Positions 1 to 10,217 of a DNA stretch of 44,273 nucleotides are shown here, in pieces; the stretch's first letter is position 1; each line of letters begins with the position of its first letter. The stretch spans positions 14,049 through 58,321 of the forward strand of contig PCCQ01000025.1 in the NCBI GenBank assembly GCA_002731795.1, read 5' to 3'. A program made the translations under genes and the position numbers. The notes beneath the pieces were generated by a model. It searched no databases, had not been told where the DNA came from, and saw only the letters and a list, made by a program, of their open reading frames with translations. Origin of the DNA: Fidelibacterota bacterium (lineage in GTDB: Bacteria; Fidelibacterota; Marinisomatia; SCGC-AAA003-L08; D37C17).

Positions 1-2886
1 CTGATAAGATAGCGCAAAGGGAAAAGAATAAAAAGAGGAGCCATTTAGCCTGAACTCAATACCATTTGAATGATAAAATGTTCCACACTCTCCTTGACTA
101 CACTTTTGAGCAATTCCTGATTGAAAAATATAGTTTATTGATGCGTTTTGAATTATAAAGTTTAAAAAACCATAACTCTGTTCTAAAAAAACAGGTATTC
201 TTATAGCATTTGTAAATAAATACAATTCAGTCCCTGAAATTTTTCTATCATAAAAAGTATACCCGCGCAATCCTGTTAGACCACCTCCAAAATAATAAAA
301 GAAATCATCAATATTTTTATTTGAAACATATCCTAAGTCAAATTTTTGATTTAATGCAATTCGTCTTGATTTAATAATTGAAATATTATTTTTTAAACTA
401 GCATTAAATCTATACGTATCATGATTTGAAAAAACTAAACTAAGTGTACCATAATCTTCACTGACTTCAAACGATGGATCAAATTGATTTCTTTCTAAAG
501 ATAAATCAGCTATAATTTCGTATCCATTCTGCGGAATCATATTAAACGCATATCGATAAGAATAATTTTTCAACATATAACCCAATGTAAACTTATGCCC
601 TCTGAAATAGTCATAGGTTAAATCAAATAAGTATGAATTTTGCACCTCATTATTATGAGAGATTTGAGTAAAACCCTGTGAGTGAGCTGTATATTTTGAA
701 TAATTATAATTTAAACTAATATTTTGTCCTTTGTAGGATACCTTTGAACCTAAATCAGCTGAAAACATTATATAGGTATCATCAGATTTAAATTGAACAT
801 TATCATACACTTCACCACCTATTGATGTCGGACTATCCTCCCTACTTAGATTTCTGGTAACCCAATAAAAGTTTGCATATAATGTTGGATAGTATTTTTT
901 TAGTTCAAATAACAAAAAAACATCAAGGTCTTTTACTGAATTTCTAGAGGCCCCACCAAATAAAAAGTATTTACTTAAAGGATCAGTGGCATAAAAATAA
1001 AAACCAGGCTTGATCGTTCCATAATCATATAAAATTCTTGGAAAAATAAAGGGTTTGGACAATTCTTGGTCATATTTTTCTTCTTTCCACTGATTATTTC
1101 CAAATGTAAAATTTTTCATACTATTTAGAGCAAAGATAGAATAATTAGGCTCTAAAGATGTATCGCTTTTGGATAGATTGATAATTGCAATTTTATACTT
1201 ACCATTATCATACAAGCTATATAAAACTTTATCTTCCAATAATGATGGCATAAAAGCGCCTCCAGATACATCAGTAATGGATGATTGTTGATTTCCATTT
1301 GATACATATAAATTATAAATTCCATTTAAATCAGATGAATAAACCAATACACTATCATTAAAAGAAGGATCTCTTTCATCCCATATATCTTGACTATTAG
1401 CCTTGAGACTTTTATCTTCATAATTTAAAAGATATAAGTCTCTTCCATGGTCACGATCTAATACATCAAAAATAATATCCATTTTTTTATAGCATAATGA
1501 AAATATTTTCTCACCATTACTTAAATTTGTTATCTGTTTGAAGTCAATAGAATCTAGGGAATCAGGATTAAAATCTGCTTCATATATATTTGAGGTTCCA
1601 TCTAATATCCCTACTGCTGCAATTTTATTACCAGCTTCATTAATTATTGGAGATGTTAATCGCATATCAACTGAAAGCCTTATAGGCTTATTTTTTTTCC
1701 CAATAGTTTTATTAGCATATAAATCATAAAACCTTGATCCTTGTTTATTAGGTTTAGATCTTTTGCTATACACTAAGGTTGAATCATTAATCCAAGCTGG
1801 AGCGGAGAAAACACCTGAATCTATTTTCTTTGATGAGGAATCAGAAAAATTATAAACGTATAAATCTGTTTGCCCAAAGTAATCTTTTTCTGAATTAGAT
1901 AAATATGCAAATTGATCATTTTCCGGTGACCATGTAGGATGAATATTTACTGTTCCATCATCAATAAGAATATTGCCTGTAACATTATCTCTTCCTTTAA
2001 ATGATTTATAATTATTTGAAGTTGAATCATACCAATCAGAGTATATTTGATCAATAGTTATATCTGTAGCTTTTTTAACTGCACTTGCAAATGAATAGTT
2101 GATCGGACTAGAGATTGCATCAGTAATTGTTTTAAATATTGAATAACCAAATCGATCAGTTAAGTATGAAGCTATTGAATATCCTTGGTTATATATTTTT
2201 TCATTACCAATTCCTTTTTTACCGAAACTACTTATCTGATCTATTGAAAATACTTTATCATTAATAAATGAATCTCTTAAAATCATATCTCTATGCGTAT
2301 CCCAAATATCATAATTTGCATTATTAAACATATGCTGAGCCACTCCTTCAGCAAACCATGGAGGAATAGTTATAGATGGGATTGCATATGATGTTATAGC
2401 ATTTGGGTATCCATATAAAACATCTTTACGTTTTTCATCTTCATACCCCATTGATTGCAAATACATAGCAGGAAAATGACGATCATATTTTAATGATGCT
2501 CCAAGTTGTATAATATGAACAAATTCATGAGTAATAACATTTTTTATCCAATCATGACTACCCCTTAAATCAAAATCTAGTGGATTTGACCAAATCTCAA
2601 TTTTATTATCGAAAAAAAATGCTGAGCCATTAGAAAAATCATCTGTATCACGAATTATAATATGAGTTTTACCATCTGGATAAAAATCATATAAATTGGT
2701 GATAGGCAAATAAACAAACTCTGCAATTTCTAATGCAGCTACAGCTGTTCTCTTTGTTCCATTGTGATAGTGCACTAGAAAGTGCTCAGATTCAAGAGTA
2801 TTCCAATCTAGTTCAGGATGGTTTACATTTGAGAGAATAAATGAAAATAGAGTAAATATAAATACAATTTGGATTAACTTATTCAT
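1..2886 (-). CDS. Partial (runs off left edge) zincin-like metallopeptidase domain + TolB/DPP-like beta-propeller + Omp85/BamA-like outer-membrane barrel protein
   Basis: Manual reverse-strand translation from ATG at 2886 (MNKLIQIVFIFTLFSFILSNVNHPELDWNTLESEHFLVHYHNG...) is open to position 1; absent from the ORF track because it has no stop in the window. Contains NVITHEFVHIIQLG (HExxH at 2515-2529), propeller-like repeats (HPTWSPENDQFAYLSNSEKDYFGQTDLYVYNF) and C-terminal FYYFGGGLTGLRGYTFYDRK (Omp85-type LRGY motif, ~240-300). Confidence 0.85.
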   Translation of the reverse strand, partial: MNKLIQIVFIFTLFSFILSNVNHPELDWNTLESEHFLVHYHNGTKRTAVAALEIAEFVYLPITNLYDFYPDGKTHIIIRDTDDFSNGSAFFFDNKIEIWSNPLDFDLRGSHDWIKNVITHEFVHIIQLGASLKYDRHFPAMYLQSMGYEDEKRKDVLYGYPNAITSYAIPSITIPPWFAEGVAQHMFNNANYDIWDTHRDMILRDSFINDKVFSIDQISSFGKKGIGNEKIYNQGYSIASYLTDRFGYSIFKTITDAISSPINYSFASAVKKATDITIDQIYSDWYDSTSNNYKSFKGRDNVTGNILIDDGTVNIHPTWSPENDQFAYLSNSEKDYFGQTDLYVYNFSDSSSKKIDSGVFSAPAWINDSTLVYSKRSKPNKQGSRFYDLYANKTIGKKNKPIRLSVDMRLTSPIINEAGNKIAAVGILDGTSNIYEADFNPDSLDSIDFKQITNLSNGEKIFSLCYKKMDIIFDVLDRDHGRDLYLLNYEDKSLKANSQDIWDERDPSFNDSVLVYSSDLNGIYNLYVSNGNQQSSITDVSGGAFMPSLLEDKVLYSLYDNGKYKIAIINLSKSDTSLEPNYSIFALNSMKNFTFGNNQWKEEKYDQELSKPFIFPRILYDYGTIKPGFYFYATDPLSKYFLFGGASRNSVKDLDVFLLFELKKYYPTLYANFYWVTRNLSREDSPTSIGGEVYDNVQFKSDDTYIMFSADLGSKVSYKGQNISLNYNYSKYTAHSQGFTQISHNNEVQNSYLFDLTYDYFRGHKFTLGYMLKNYSYRYAFNMIPQNGYEIIADLSLERNQFDPSFEVSEDYGTLSLVFSNHDTYRFNASLKNNISIIKSRRIALNQKFDLGYVSNKNIDDFFYYFGGGLTGLRGYTFYDRKISGTELYLFTNAIRIPVFLEQSYGFLNFIIQNASINYIFQSGIAQKCSQGECGTFYHSNGIEFRLNGSSFYSFPFALSYQ

Positions 2887-5641
2887 CAAGCACTAAAACC
2901 TTAATAATCTTAGAATCTTTCTGCTCATTGTTTAAGAATGAAGTTAAATTAGCAATATAAACTCCAGGATTATATAAACTAACATCTAAATTAATTTCAT
3001 TATATTGATTCTCATGAATTGAATGAAGATTTATATCTTCAATAAGAAATCCTGAAGAAGTATAAATTTTTAATTTTGCACTACTTGCTGAATTTAAAAA
3101 GTATCTAAAAGTAGTATAATCAGTTGTAGGGTTAGGATAGTTATAAAATTCAGATATAGTAGTTTTTGTCTCTGCATCAACTTGATTGTGAATTGAAAGA
3201 GGATTGACATGAGGCAGATTATTTGATAGACCACCAGGATTTAACCAATAACCATTGAAAATATCTCTTTGATTAAAAAGTAGGCTCCTATTGCCATCAA
3301 CTAAGTTAATATAGTTTCCCCAATTAGGCACCAAATGTAAAGGTGTAATTGAATCAGAAGGAATTGAATTTACAATAATACCATTATTTGATAAAATATG
3401 AATCAACTCACCTTCTCTAACTATAATTTCAGGAAAAATATCATCAACGATATCAGCAATTATTATATTTTCAAAAAAATTTCCTTTTATAGGGAAATTA
3501 TTACAACCAATTCCATTAGCTTCATAACATTCAATAGATTCGTTATCAATTAAGATTAATAGCTCATCAAAACCATCTAAATCTATATCACCGATCGCAA
3601 CTTTATGATAGAACCAATCCTCATTCCAACTTGGATAACTTATTGTAGAGCCTGTATTGTCAAAATAGCCTTTTGGAATATAATTATTAAGACTTACACA
3701 ATCATTTTCAGTGAGATCATAGTAAAAATCATCTAAGCATGATTGTATATTGAACTCATCATCAATAACTGAAAAATAATTTTCTTCAAAAAGACTTTCT
3801 AAGCCAGTAGGAATGGTTGCATTAGAAAATACTCTTTGAAATTCACCTGCATCATGATTATTAATAATAATATATCCTGAGTTATCATACACCCCTGAAC
3901 CTACCACCTCAAAATTAAGAGAATCTGAAATCATTTCTGGAATGAATAGATCTTGCTCAAAGAGTGGGTAAAATTCTATTCTGGAGGAGTTATTTGTATA
4001 TTTTATATCATAAAGATTAATGTAAGATCTTACACCTAAATTATTTCTTGATGATGGTAAGGTATTTGAATTAAAACTCAATCTATTTTGTGTTGGATTA
4101 ACAAAAAAATAAGCTTCATTATCAGGGAACCATAAATCCCACTTCCATCCTAAGCTAGGATTAGCAATCGGATAAAGGTAATTTTCAGATCCAATATCTT
4201 GCGCTCCATCAGCTTCAATAATTTTAACAGTTCTCTGGTTTAAGTTATCATTTAGATTTTCTAAATTTGATTCATCAATATGCCAAATTGCAAGACCACT
4301 TGCAGGTAAACCGTAATCATAGTTATTTGAGCATATAATTACATTCGTTTCATTATCTACTGTTAAATGAAAGTTTTCATTACATTCGGTATCATATGAG
4401 ATAACTCCATCTATTAATAATAATTTGTCAAATATTGATACAGCAGAGTCAGGTAATAATATGCCATTTAAACTATCTGCATATTGAATGTCTTCAAATG
4501 ATAAATTATCTATAATTTTATTATCAATATTCTCAACAAGATAGTATTCTGAATTTGAAATGTTTAATCTAAATAATGTACTATCATTTTGATTTCCAAA
4601 ACCTGAATATCTCTTATTGATTGATATATGAGAGTTATTTGAAAAATCATTTATAATTGCTTGATTCCAACCAGCTTGTATTCTTGACCATGGATTAGGT
4701 GGTGCAGGGATAACTCCTCTCAAATTAAAAGAACCGACGTCCATTAATCCAAATTGTCCAATTCCAGTTTGTCCACTATTTCTATTAAACATTTCAGAAA
4801 GGCCAAATTCATAACCTAATAAGTAAGAAAAAAGACCAGTCATACCAATTTGAGCATCACATAAAAAATTTTCTGAACATCCATAAATATCTTCAATCGT
4901 TTCATAATATATAAGATTTAATCCTTCTGGAAGTAAAATCCCTTTATCAATATTATTTTGTTTCATCCATGAAGATTCTGGAACCAACCCAAGCATAGTT
5001 TCCTCAATATATCCACTTCTAATATCATAATTAGCTGGATCAAGATAACCCTCAAATGTATAGTCTTCTCCAACACCTGCGTGGAACATTACTATAAGAA
5101 TATCATTAATTTGTTTGCCTGTAGAATTAATATGATCTTCAATTTCATCTTTTGCTAATTCTAGACCATCTGAATAAAGTAATGCTATACTCTGCTCTGG
5201 TTCATTATAATTTGATAATTCAGAGTATTCAGCCATTTTTCTATCTAATTGATAAACACTATCAATAACATGATATTCAAAAGAAAAAATATTATTATAG
5301 GAAGTATTTAAATAATAATTTTTTACGGCTTCTATTTGACTTTCAAAATATGAACTATTGTGAGGGGGTGGGTCAATTAAAAAACCTGAACATCTTGAAT
5401 CTTGACTATTAAAACAATTTACCAGTGAATCTATATTTGAATGTTTGAGAAAAGTACCATTTCCAGTAGTTCTAGGATCATCTACTATTTCTGGTTCAAA
5501 TTCAACCATTATCCCAATTATATATACTGAATTACTTTGTCTTTCTATATCAGTTGAATTTAGAGTTGGTAACAGGTTTGACGAAAAAACTATACCCGAA
5601 CTTATTATTGATAAAAGTATATATATAAACTTAGAGTTCAA
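2879..5641 (-). CDS. Secreted M6-metalloprotease-like protein with degenerate active site and T9SS type A C-terminal sorting domain
   Basis: 920 aa, signal peptide; M6-like context YLLGYEFGLSEMFNRNSGQTGIGQFGLMDVGSFN; C-terminus FYNYPNPTTDYTTFRYFLNSASSAKLKIYTSSGFLIEDI...GVYIANL resembles a T9SS CTD. Confidence 0.75.
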   Translation of the reverse strand: MNSKFIYILLSIISSGIVFSSNLLPTLNSTDIERQSNSVYIIGIMVEFEPEIVDDPRTTGNGTFLKHSNIDSLVNCFNSQDSRCSGFLIDPPPHNSSYFESQIEAVKNYYLNTSYNNIFSFEYHVIDSVYQLDRKMAEYSELSNYNEPEQSIALLYSDGLELAKDEIEDHINSTGKQINDILIVMFHAGVGEDYTFEGYLDPANYDIRSGYIEETMLGLVPESSWMKQNNIDKGILLPEGLNLIYYETIEDIYGCSENFLCDAQIGMTGLFSYLLGYEFGLSEMFNRNSGQTGIGQFGLMDVGSFNLRGVIPAPPNPWSRIQAGWNQAIINDFSNNSHISINKRYSGFGNQNDSTLFRLNISNSEYYLVENIDNKIIDNLSFEDIQYADSLNGILLPDSAVSIFDKLLLIDGVISYDTECNENFHLTVDNETNVIICSNNYDYGLPASGLAIWHIDESNLENLNDNLNQRTVKIIEADGAQDIGSENYLYPIANPSLGWKWDLWFPDNEAYFFVNPTQNRLSFNSNTLPSSRNNLGVRSYINLYDIKYTNNSSRIEFYPLFEQDLFIPEMISDSLNFEVVGSGVYDNSGYIIINNHDAGEFQRVFSNATIPTGLESLFEENYFSVIDDEFNIQSCLDDFYYDLTENDCVSLNNYIPKGYFDNTGSTISYPSWNEDWFYHKVAIGDIDLDGFDELLILIDNESIECYEANGIGCNNFPIKGNFFENIIIADIVDDIFPEIIVREGELIHILSNNGIIVNSIPSDSITPLHLVPNWGNYINLVDGNRSLLFNQRDIFNGYWLNPGGLSNNLPHVNPLSIHNQVDAETKTTISEFYNYPNPTTDYTTFRYFLNSASSAKLKIYTSSGFLIEDINLHSIHENQYNEINLDVSLYNPGVYIANLTSFLNNEQKDSKIIKVLVLDE

Positions 5642-7481
5642 TTGGAGTTAGATCCATACTAATTGAGAAGAACATTGTATTAGCTCTCGCATGTCCTTCA
5701 TCTCCAGCTGTATATCCAAAATCAAATGCGTATTGACCAAATTTAATTCCTGCCCCAAAAGTAGGATTCATTATTTTACCTTCTCGATCATGTATATATC
5801 CTGCCCTAAGAACAAAATTATCAGTATACCAATATTCAAGTCCAACATTAGCTATCAATTCTTTTAGTTCGTCAGAAAATGAGTAGTCATCTTTTGATCC
5901 TACCTCTTTTTTACCATTTTGATTATTTTTAGAGTAACCTCTATCAAATCCACCATTTTGATTAATATCAACCCATGGTTCTGCCGAAGTATGAGAAGCA
6001 TCACCATTCCAATCAACAAAAGATTCACCCTCATTGTAGACTTTATCACCGGGATTTATTGCTACTATATCTTGACCATCAGTTTCGACTAATACCATAG
6101 CTCCTGGGCTTGAATTATAATAAATCCAATATTGATTATTACCTTGACTGTTACCAATTAACATATGGTTGTAATCTTCAATATCCAATGAATATCCTTC
6201 AAAAATCATATTACCTTGATCATCATAAAAAGGTTCACCAACATCCCATTGATTGTTAGAATTTAAATCTGAAAAATTTCCACCAGGCATACTTTGAATT
6301 TGAACAAAGCCACTGCCTTCATCATAAAAAGGTTCTGCGGGATTCCAAATTCCATCTGAGTTGAGATCATTAAACTCATCAGCCTGATCTAAAAAATTAA
6401 GATCCGTGAACCAATTGTATCCATTATAGTAATATCCACTTTGACTACAAATGCCTGCATTGCAACCAGATGGATTAAATAGTGGGTCATCAAGATCTTG
6501 AGTATATCCAGGAATAGTAAGATTTTGATCAACATATTCAAGGCCGTCATTAAAAGCTCTAAATCCACCATTAACTTGGTCGTATCCTCCAATCATTCTA
6601 TCACCATCATAATCTCTGTTGTATTTGTAATACCAATCATCAAGCCAGCATGTTACAAGAGCTTTATACCATGGGTCAGAGTAGCCCTCTTCTTTAGTTC
6701 CTAAATCAATTATACCATCATTATCCCAATCCATTGAAGCATATTTTGCTACAAGAAGTCTATTTATGTCAAAAATTAAACCTACTTTATTATAATCATT
6801 TATAATAAACTGTTTATAAAGACCAAGTCTTAAATTCGTAGGAGCAGGATCTGCTTGTTCATTATCTATAAAATCAATTTCTTGACCAATATTAGATATA
6901 GACATCCCAAAGTTAAAGATTCCATCTTCAGGCTTTGAGAATTGTTTTAAATAGCCTAGATCAAAAGCAAAATCAGTTGAATATGGCTTACCACTTTCTG
7001 AACCAGTTGCTGTATTTGCTAGCTTTTGGTGAAAAACTTTAAAGTTTAAACCTATTGAAGAAGATGATGTTAATTTTGCTCCATAGCTTGCTGATGCAGC
7101 CCACATCATACTTTTAAATGTTTCAGTTGGATTACCAAACTCATCCATTCCTTGCTGTTCACCTAAATTTAAATAAATTAAGTGTCCACCAACAGTACCA
7201 TAACCAATAGGTTGCTTGAAGGCTAAAAACTCATAATATAAATCATCCGCAAGATTAGGAAGCCAGTTAACATGCATGCCTGAGAATCCTGATCTATCTT
7301 GAAAACCTAAGCCTGCTGGATTATAGTATGAAGCATAAGAGTCGTCTACCTTAGCAACTTGAGCTTCTCCTGTACCTGCAGCTGATGCTCCTGGAGCTAT
7401 TAATAAGAAAATAGCACCCGCTTCTCCCACTGCAAAAACATGTGATAATAATAATAATAATGATATAATTTTATTTTTCAT
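5631..7481 (-). CDS. PorV/PorQ-family outer-membrane protein with a large Asp-rich insertion
   Basis: 616 aa; N-term AIFLLIAPGASAAGTGEAQVAKVDDSYASYYNPAGLGFQ and C-term VGLEYWYTDNFVLRAGYIHDREGKIMNPTFGAGIKFGQYAFDFGYT typical of the PorV/UPF0164 family; ~270 aa Asp/Gly-rich insertion between. Confidence 0.8.
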   Translation of the reverse strand: MKNKIISLLLLLSHVFAVGEAGAIFLLIAPGASAAGTGEAQVAKVDDSYASYYNPAGLGFQDRSGFSGMHVNWLPNLADDLYYEFLAFKQPIGYGTVGGHLIYLNLGEQQGMDEFGNPTETFKSMMWAASASYGAKLTSSSSIGLNFKVFHQKLANTATGSESGKPYSTDFAFDLGYLKQFSKPEDGIFNFGMSISNIGQEIDFIDNEQADPAPTNLRLGLYKQFIINDYNKVGLIFDINRLLVAKYASMDWDNDGIIDLGTKEEGYSDPWYKALVTCWLDDWYYKYNRDYDGDRMIGGYDQVNGGFRAFNDGLEYVDQNLTIPGYTQDLDDPLFNPSGCNAGICSQSGYYYNGYNWFTDLNFLDQADEFNDLNSDGIWNPAEPFYDEGSGFVQIQSMPGGNFSDLNSNNQWDVGEPFYDDQGNMIFEGYSLDIEDYNHMLIGNSQGNNQYWIYYNSSPGAMVLVETDGQDIVAINPGDKVYNEGESFVDWNGDASHTSAEPWVDINQNGGFDRGYSKNNQNGKKEVGSKDDYSFSDELKELIANVGLEYWYTDNFVLRAGYIHDREGKIMNPTFGAGIKFGQYAFDFGYTAGDEGHARANTMFFSISMDLTPIEL

Positions 7482-7493
7482 CTTAACCTCTTT

Positions 7494-7528
7494 AAAAAAA
7501 AACCGAGCATAATAGTAATCGCCCGGTT
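7494..7528 (-). terminator. Intrinsic terminator downstream of the mla operon / in the porV-like leader
   Basis: Minus strand AACCGGGC-gattactattat-GCTCGGTT followed by seven or more T; 8-bp stem with one G-U pair. Confidence 0.7.
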
Positions 7529-7680
7529 AGTTATAAGCAATTATTAATGGATATAAATATAAAAAAACAAACTATGTAAAAATTAATATCCTATAACAAT
7601 TCTACCTATATATATCTCCTTGTAAATCTATTTTATTTTTCTATCATATTCAAATACTAGTCTTAAATTGATAAGTTCCG

Positions 7681-8697
7681 TTATTTTTTCTTTTTTTCTT
7701 CTTTTTTAATATCTTTTTCTGCTTGACGAGTTGCTTTATAATATTTATAAAAGTATTCAGACTTATTATCTTCAAAGTCATCTACCAAATCACTAAACCC
7801 TTTAATTAGATTATTAATATTATCAGAAAGCTCAGAAGTAGATAATAACTTGCCAATACTTCCTTTTCCATTTTCAATATTTTTAACGATCTTATTTAAA
7901 CTTGCAATTGAACTATTTAAAGCGTTGCCACTCTCATTATAGCTTTTTAATACTTTTTGGCTTTCAATGGTCAACTCATTAATTCCATCAATTGTTGAAA
8001 TTAGTTTATCCTCAGAAGTTAGTGTTTTTAGGTTTTTACTAGTCGCATTTAAATTTTCAAAAAATTCACTAATGTTTTTTCTATCATCATTAGATATTAA
8101 GATGTTTTTCATATCACCCTCAACAATTTCACTAACACCTTTTATGATACTGTCTAACTGAGAGCTTATTGACTCAACGTTAGAAAGGGTTTGTTTGATT
8201 TCATCTTTTTTGTTGTCATCTAAAATAGCTCGAAGGTTTCTAGAAAACGCTGCCAAATCATTTGTAATTGGCTGAATATCTGGGATAGCATCTCCCAAAC
8301 CAACTTCTCTTTTGCCATCAATTACTTCACCATTGGATATACTACTTTTAGTATTTACTCCTGGTTTTATTGAAATAAACCTTGCGCCCATCAAACCATC
8401 ACTTTTTACTTCAATTTGAGAATCAATTGGTATATTAAATGCAAAACTCTGATCAATTCCTACTTCAACGGCAACCCTACTACCCATTATCCTCGTTGCT
8501 CTAACTTTTCCAATCCTTTTTCCAAGCATATTAACATCATCGCCTTCATTTAAACCTTGTACATTATCAAACATTACAGTAAAAGCGACACTTGGCTGGT
8601 TTAGTGAAATATCTTGAAGATACATCAAACCAAATACAAAAATTACAAACGAAGTTGTAATTGTTAGTCCAATCCAAAACAATCTTGATAATTTCAT
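7681..8697 (-). CDS. mlaD: MlaD/MCE family lipid-transport substrate-binding protein
   Basis: 338 aa; MCE domain VMFDNVQGLNEGDDVNMLGKRIGKVRATRIMGSRVAVEVGID...LMGARFISIKPG; adjacent to ATPase and MlaE permease. Confidence 0.88.
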   Translation of the reverse strand: MKLSRLFWIGLTITTSFVIFVFGLMYLQDISLNQPSVAFTVMFDNVQGLNEGDDVNMLGKRIGKVRATRIMGSRVAVEVGIDQSFAFNIPIDSQIEVKSDGLMGARFISIKPGVNTKSSISNGEVIDGKREVGLGDAIPDIQPITNDLAAFSRNLRAILDDNKKDEIKQTLSNVESISSQLDSIIKGVSEIVEGDMKNILISNDDRKNISEFFENLNATSKNLKTLTSEDKLISTIDGINELTIESQKVLKSYNESGNALNSSIASLNKIVKNIENGKGSIGKLLSTSELSDNINNLIKGFSDLVDDFEDNKSEYFYKYYKATRQAEKDIKKEEKKKK

Positions 8698-8709
8698 ATT
8701 ATTACCTAT

Positions 8710-9447
8710 TTATCCTTTATAAGTACTATCACCATTCAGGAACGCCACAACAGTAGGGTCATTACTATTTAAAAAAGTATCGGTAGTTCCATCAAATTGT
8801 ATTTTTCCATTGTGCAACATTATTACCCTTTCTGATGCATCTCTAACTGTCTTCATCTCGTGAGTAACTACAACTGAAGTCACATTACCATTACTATGAA
8901 AATTATTTATCAACCTATTTATGCTATCTGTCATAATAGGATCAAGGCCAGTTGTAGGCTCATCATATAACATATATTCAGGATTTAAAGCTATTGCTCT
9001 TGCTATACCAACTCGTTTTTTCATTCCACCTGATAGTTCTGATGGCATTTTATCCTGAGTATTTTCCATATTGACTTCTAATAAACTATTAGAAATTCTT
9101 TCATTTATTTCAAATCTATCACAATTTGTTAACTTCTGCAAAGCTAAACCTATATTTTCTCCAACTGTCATTGAATCAAACAATGCACCAAATTGAAAGA
9201 CCATACCAAATTTTGAACGTAATTTTTGAAGTTTTTTAAAAGAAATTTTATTGATATCTTGATCATCTATAGTTATGGAGCCGTTATCTGGTCGAAGTAG
9301 GCCTATAATAGTCTTTAGAAGAACGCTTTTCCCAATTCCACTTTGACCTATAATTGCAATTTTATCACCATGATTGATTGTAAATGACAAATTATCCAAA
9401 ATAACTTTATCACTGAAAGATTTAGAAATATTATTAATAGATATCAT
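8710..9447 (-). CDS. mlaF: ABC transporter ATP-binding protein, MlaF type
   Basis: Walker A GQSGIGKSVLLK, signature LSGGMKKRVGIARAIALNPEYMLYDEPTTGLDP. Confidence 0.93.
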   Translation of the reverse strand: MISINNISKSFSDKVILDNLSFTINHGDKIAIIGQSGIGKSVLLKTIIGLLRPDNGSITIDDQDINKISFKKLQKLRSKFGMVFQFGALFDSMTVGENIGLALQKLTNCDRFEINERISNSLLEVNMENTQDKMPSELSGGMKKRVGIARAIALNPEYMLYDEPTTGLDPIMTDSINRLINNFHSNGNVTSVVVTHEMKTVRDASERVIMLHNGKIQFDGTTDTFLNSNDPTVVAFLNGDSTYKG

Positions 9448-10217
9448 AAAAGTATTGCAGCTAATAAATAGTTTAGTATTACAATAGTTATGCAGGAGAC
9501 TACTACAGTTTGTGTTGTTGATTTACCAACACCTTCTGCGCCACCAGTTGTATAATAACCAAAATAACATGCAATTGACGTAATTGCTATACCAAAAGAA
9601 AATGCTTTGATAACGCCAAATATTGCATACCAAGGAACAAACCAATCTCTTAAACCATATACATAATCATAAGAGGATATACCTATTGAGGTCGTAGCAG
9701 CAAAAAATCCTCCCAGCAATCCAAATAAGTCTGCAATAACAACCATAACTGGAAACATTATTGCTCCAGATATTACTCGAGGCATAATAAGAAATGATAC
9801 TGGATCAAAAGATAGTGTTTCAAGAGCATCTATTTGCTCACTAACACGCATAGTACCAATTTCTGCCGCAATACTAGCGCCTACCCTTCCTGTCATTACT
9901 AATGCTGTAATCATTGGACTCAATTCCATTAAAACTGAAACGCAAACTATTCCACCTACATAAGAGTCAGGAATGAAACCTGACTCCAACTGGTAAGCTG
10001 TTTGTACAGATGTTACCATCCCCGAGAATAAACCGGTAACTACAACAATTGGCAGAGCAGATATGCCAAGTTTCATCATATGTTCTGGTAAAAATCCTAT
10101 ATATAAATGCCAAGTTGTAAAGGATCTTAAAGTCTTACTCATTAAGTCAAAATATCTACCTATATGCTCAAATAAGGATATTATATATGTAAAAGGCTGT
10201 AGGATTATATTTTTCAT
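9444..10217 (-). CDS. mlaE: MlaE family ABC permease
   Basis: 257 aa; GRVGASIAAEIGTMRVSEQIDALETLSFDPVSFLIMPR is the MlaE signature. Confidence 0.93.
   Translation of the reverse strand: MKNIILQPFTYIISLFEHIGRYFDLMSKTLRSFTTWHLYIGFLPEHMMKLGISALPIVVVTGLFSGMVTSVQTAYQLESGFIPDSYVGGIVCVSVLMELSPMITALVMTGRVGASIAAEIGTMRVSEQIDALETLSFDPVSFLIMPRVISGAIMFPVMVVIADLFGLLGGFFAATTSIGISSYDYVYGLRDWFVPWYAIFGVIKAFSFGIAITSIACYFGYYTTGGAEGVGKSTTQTVVVSCITIVILNYLLAAILL

Noticed and set aside
1538-1729. 63-aa plus-strand ORF
   Set aside because: Antisense to the edge-truncated 1-2886 minus CDS, which has clear domain motifs.
7529-7680. Looked for tRNA/ncRNA in the mlaD-porV intergenic region
   Set aside because: Only AT-rich sequence; no cloverleaf or further stable stem recognised.
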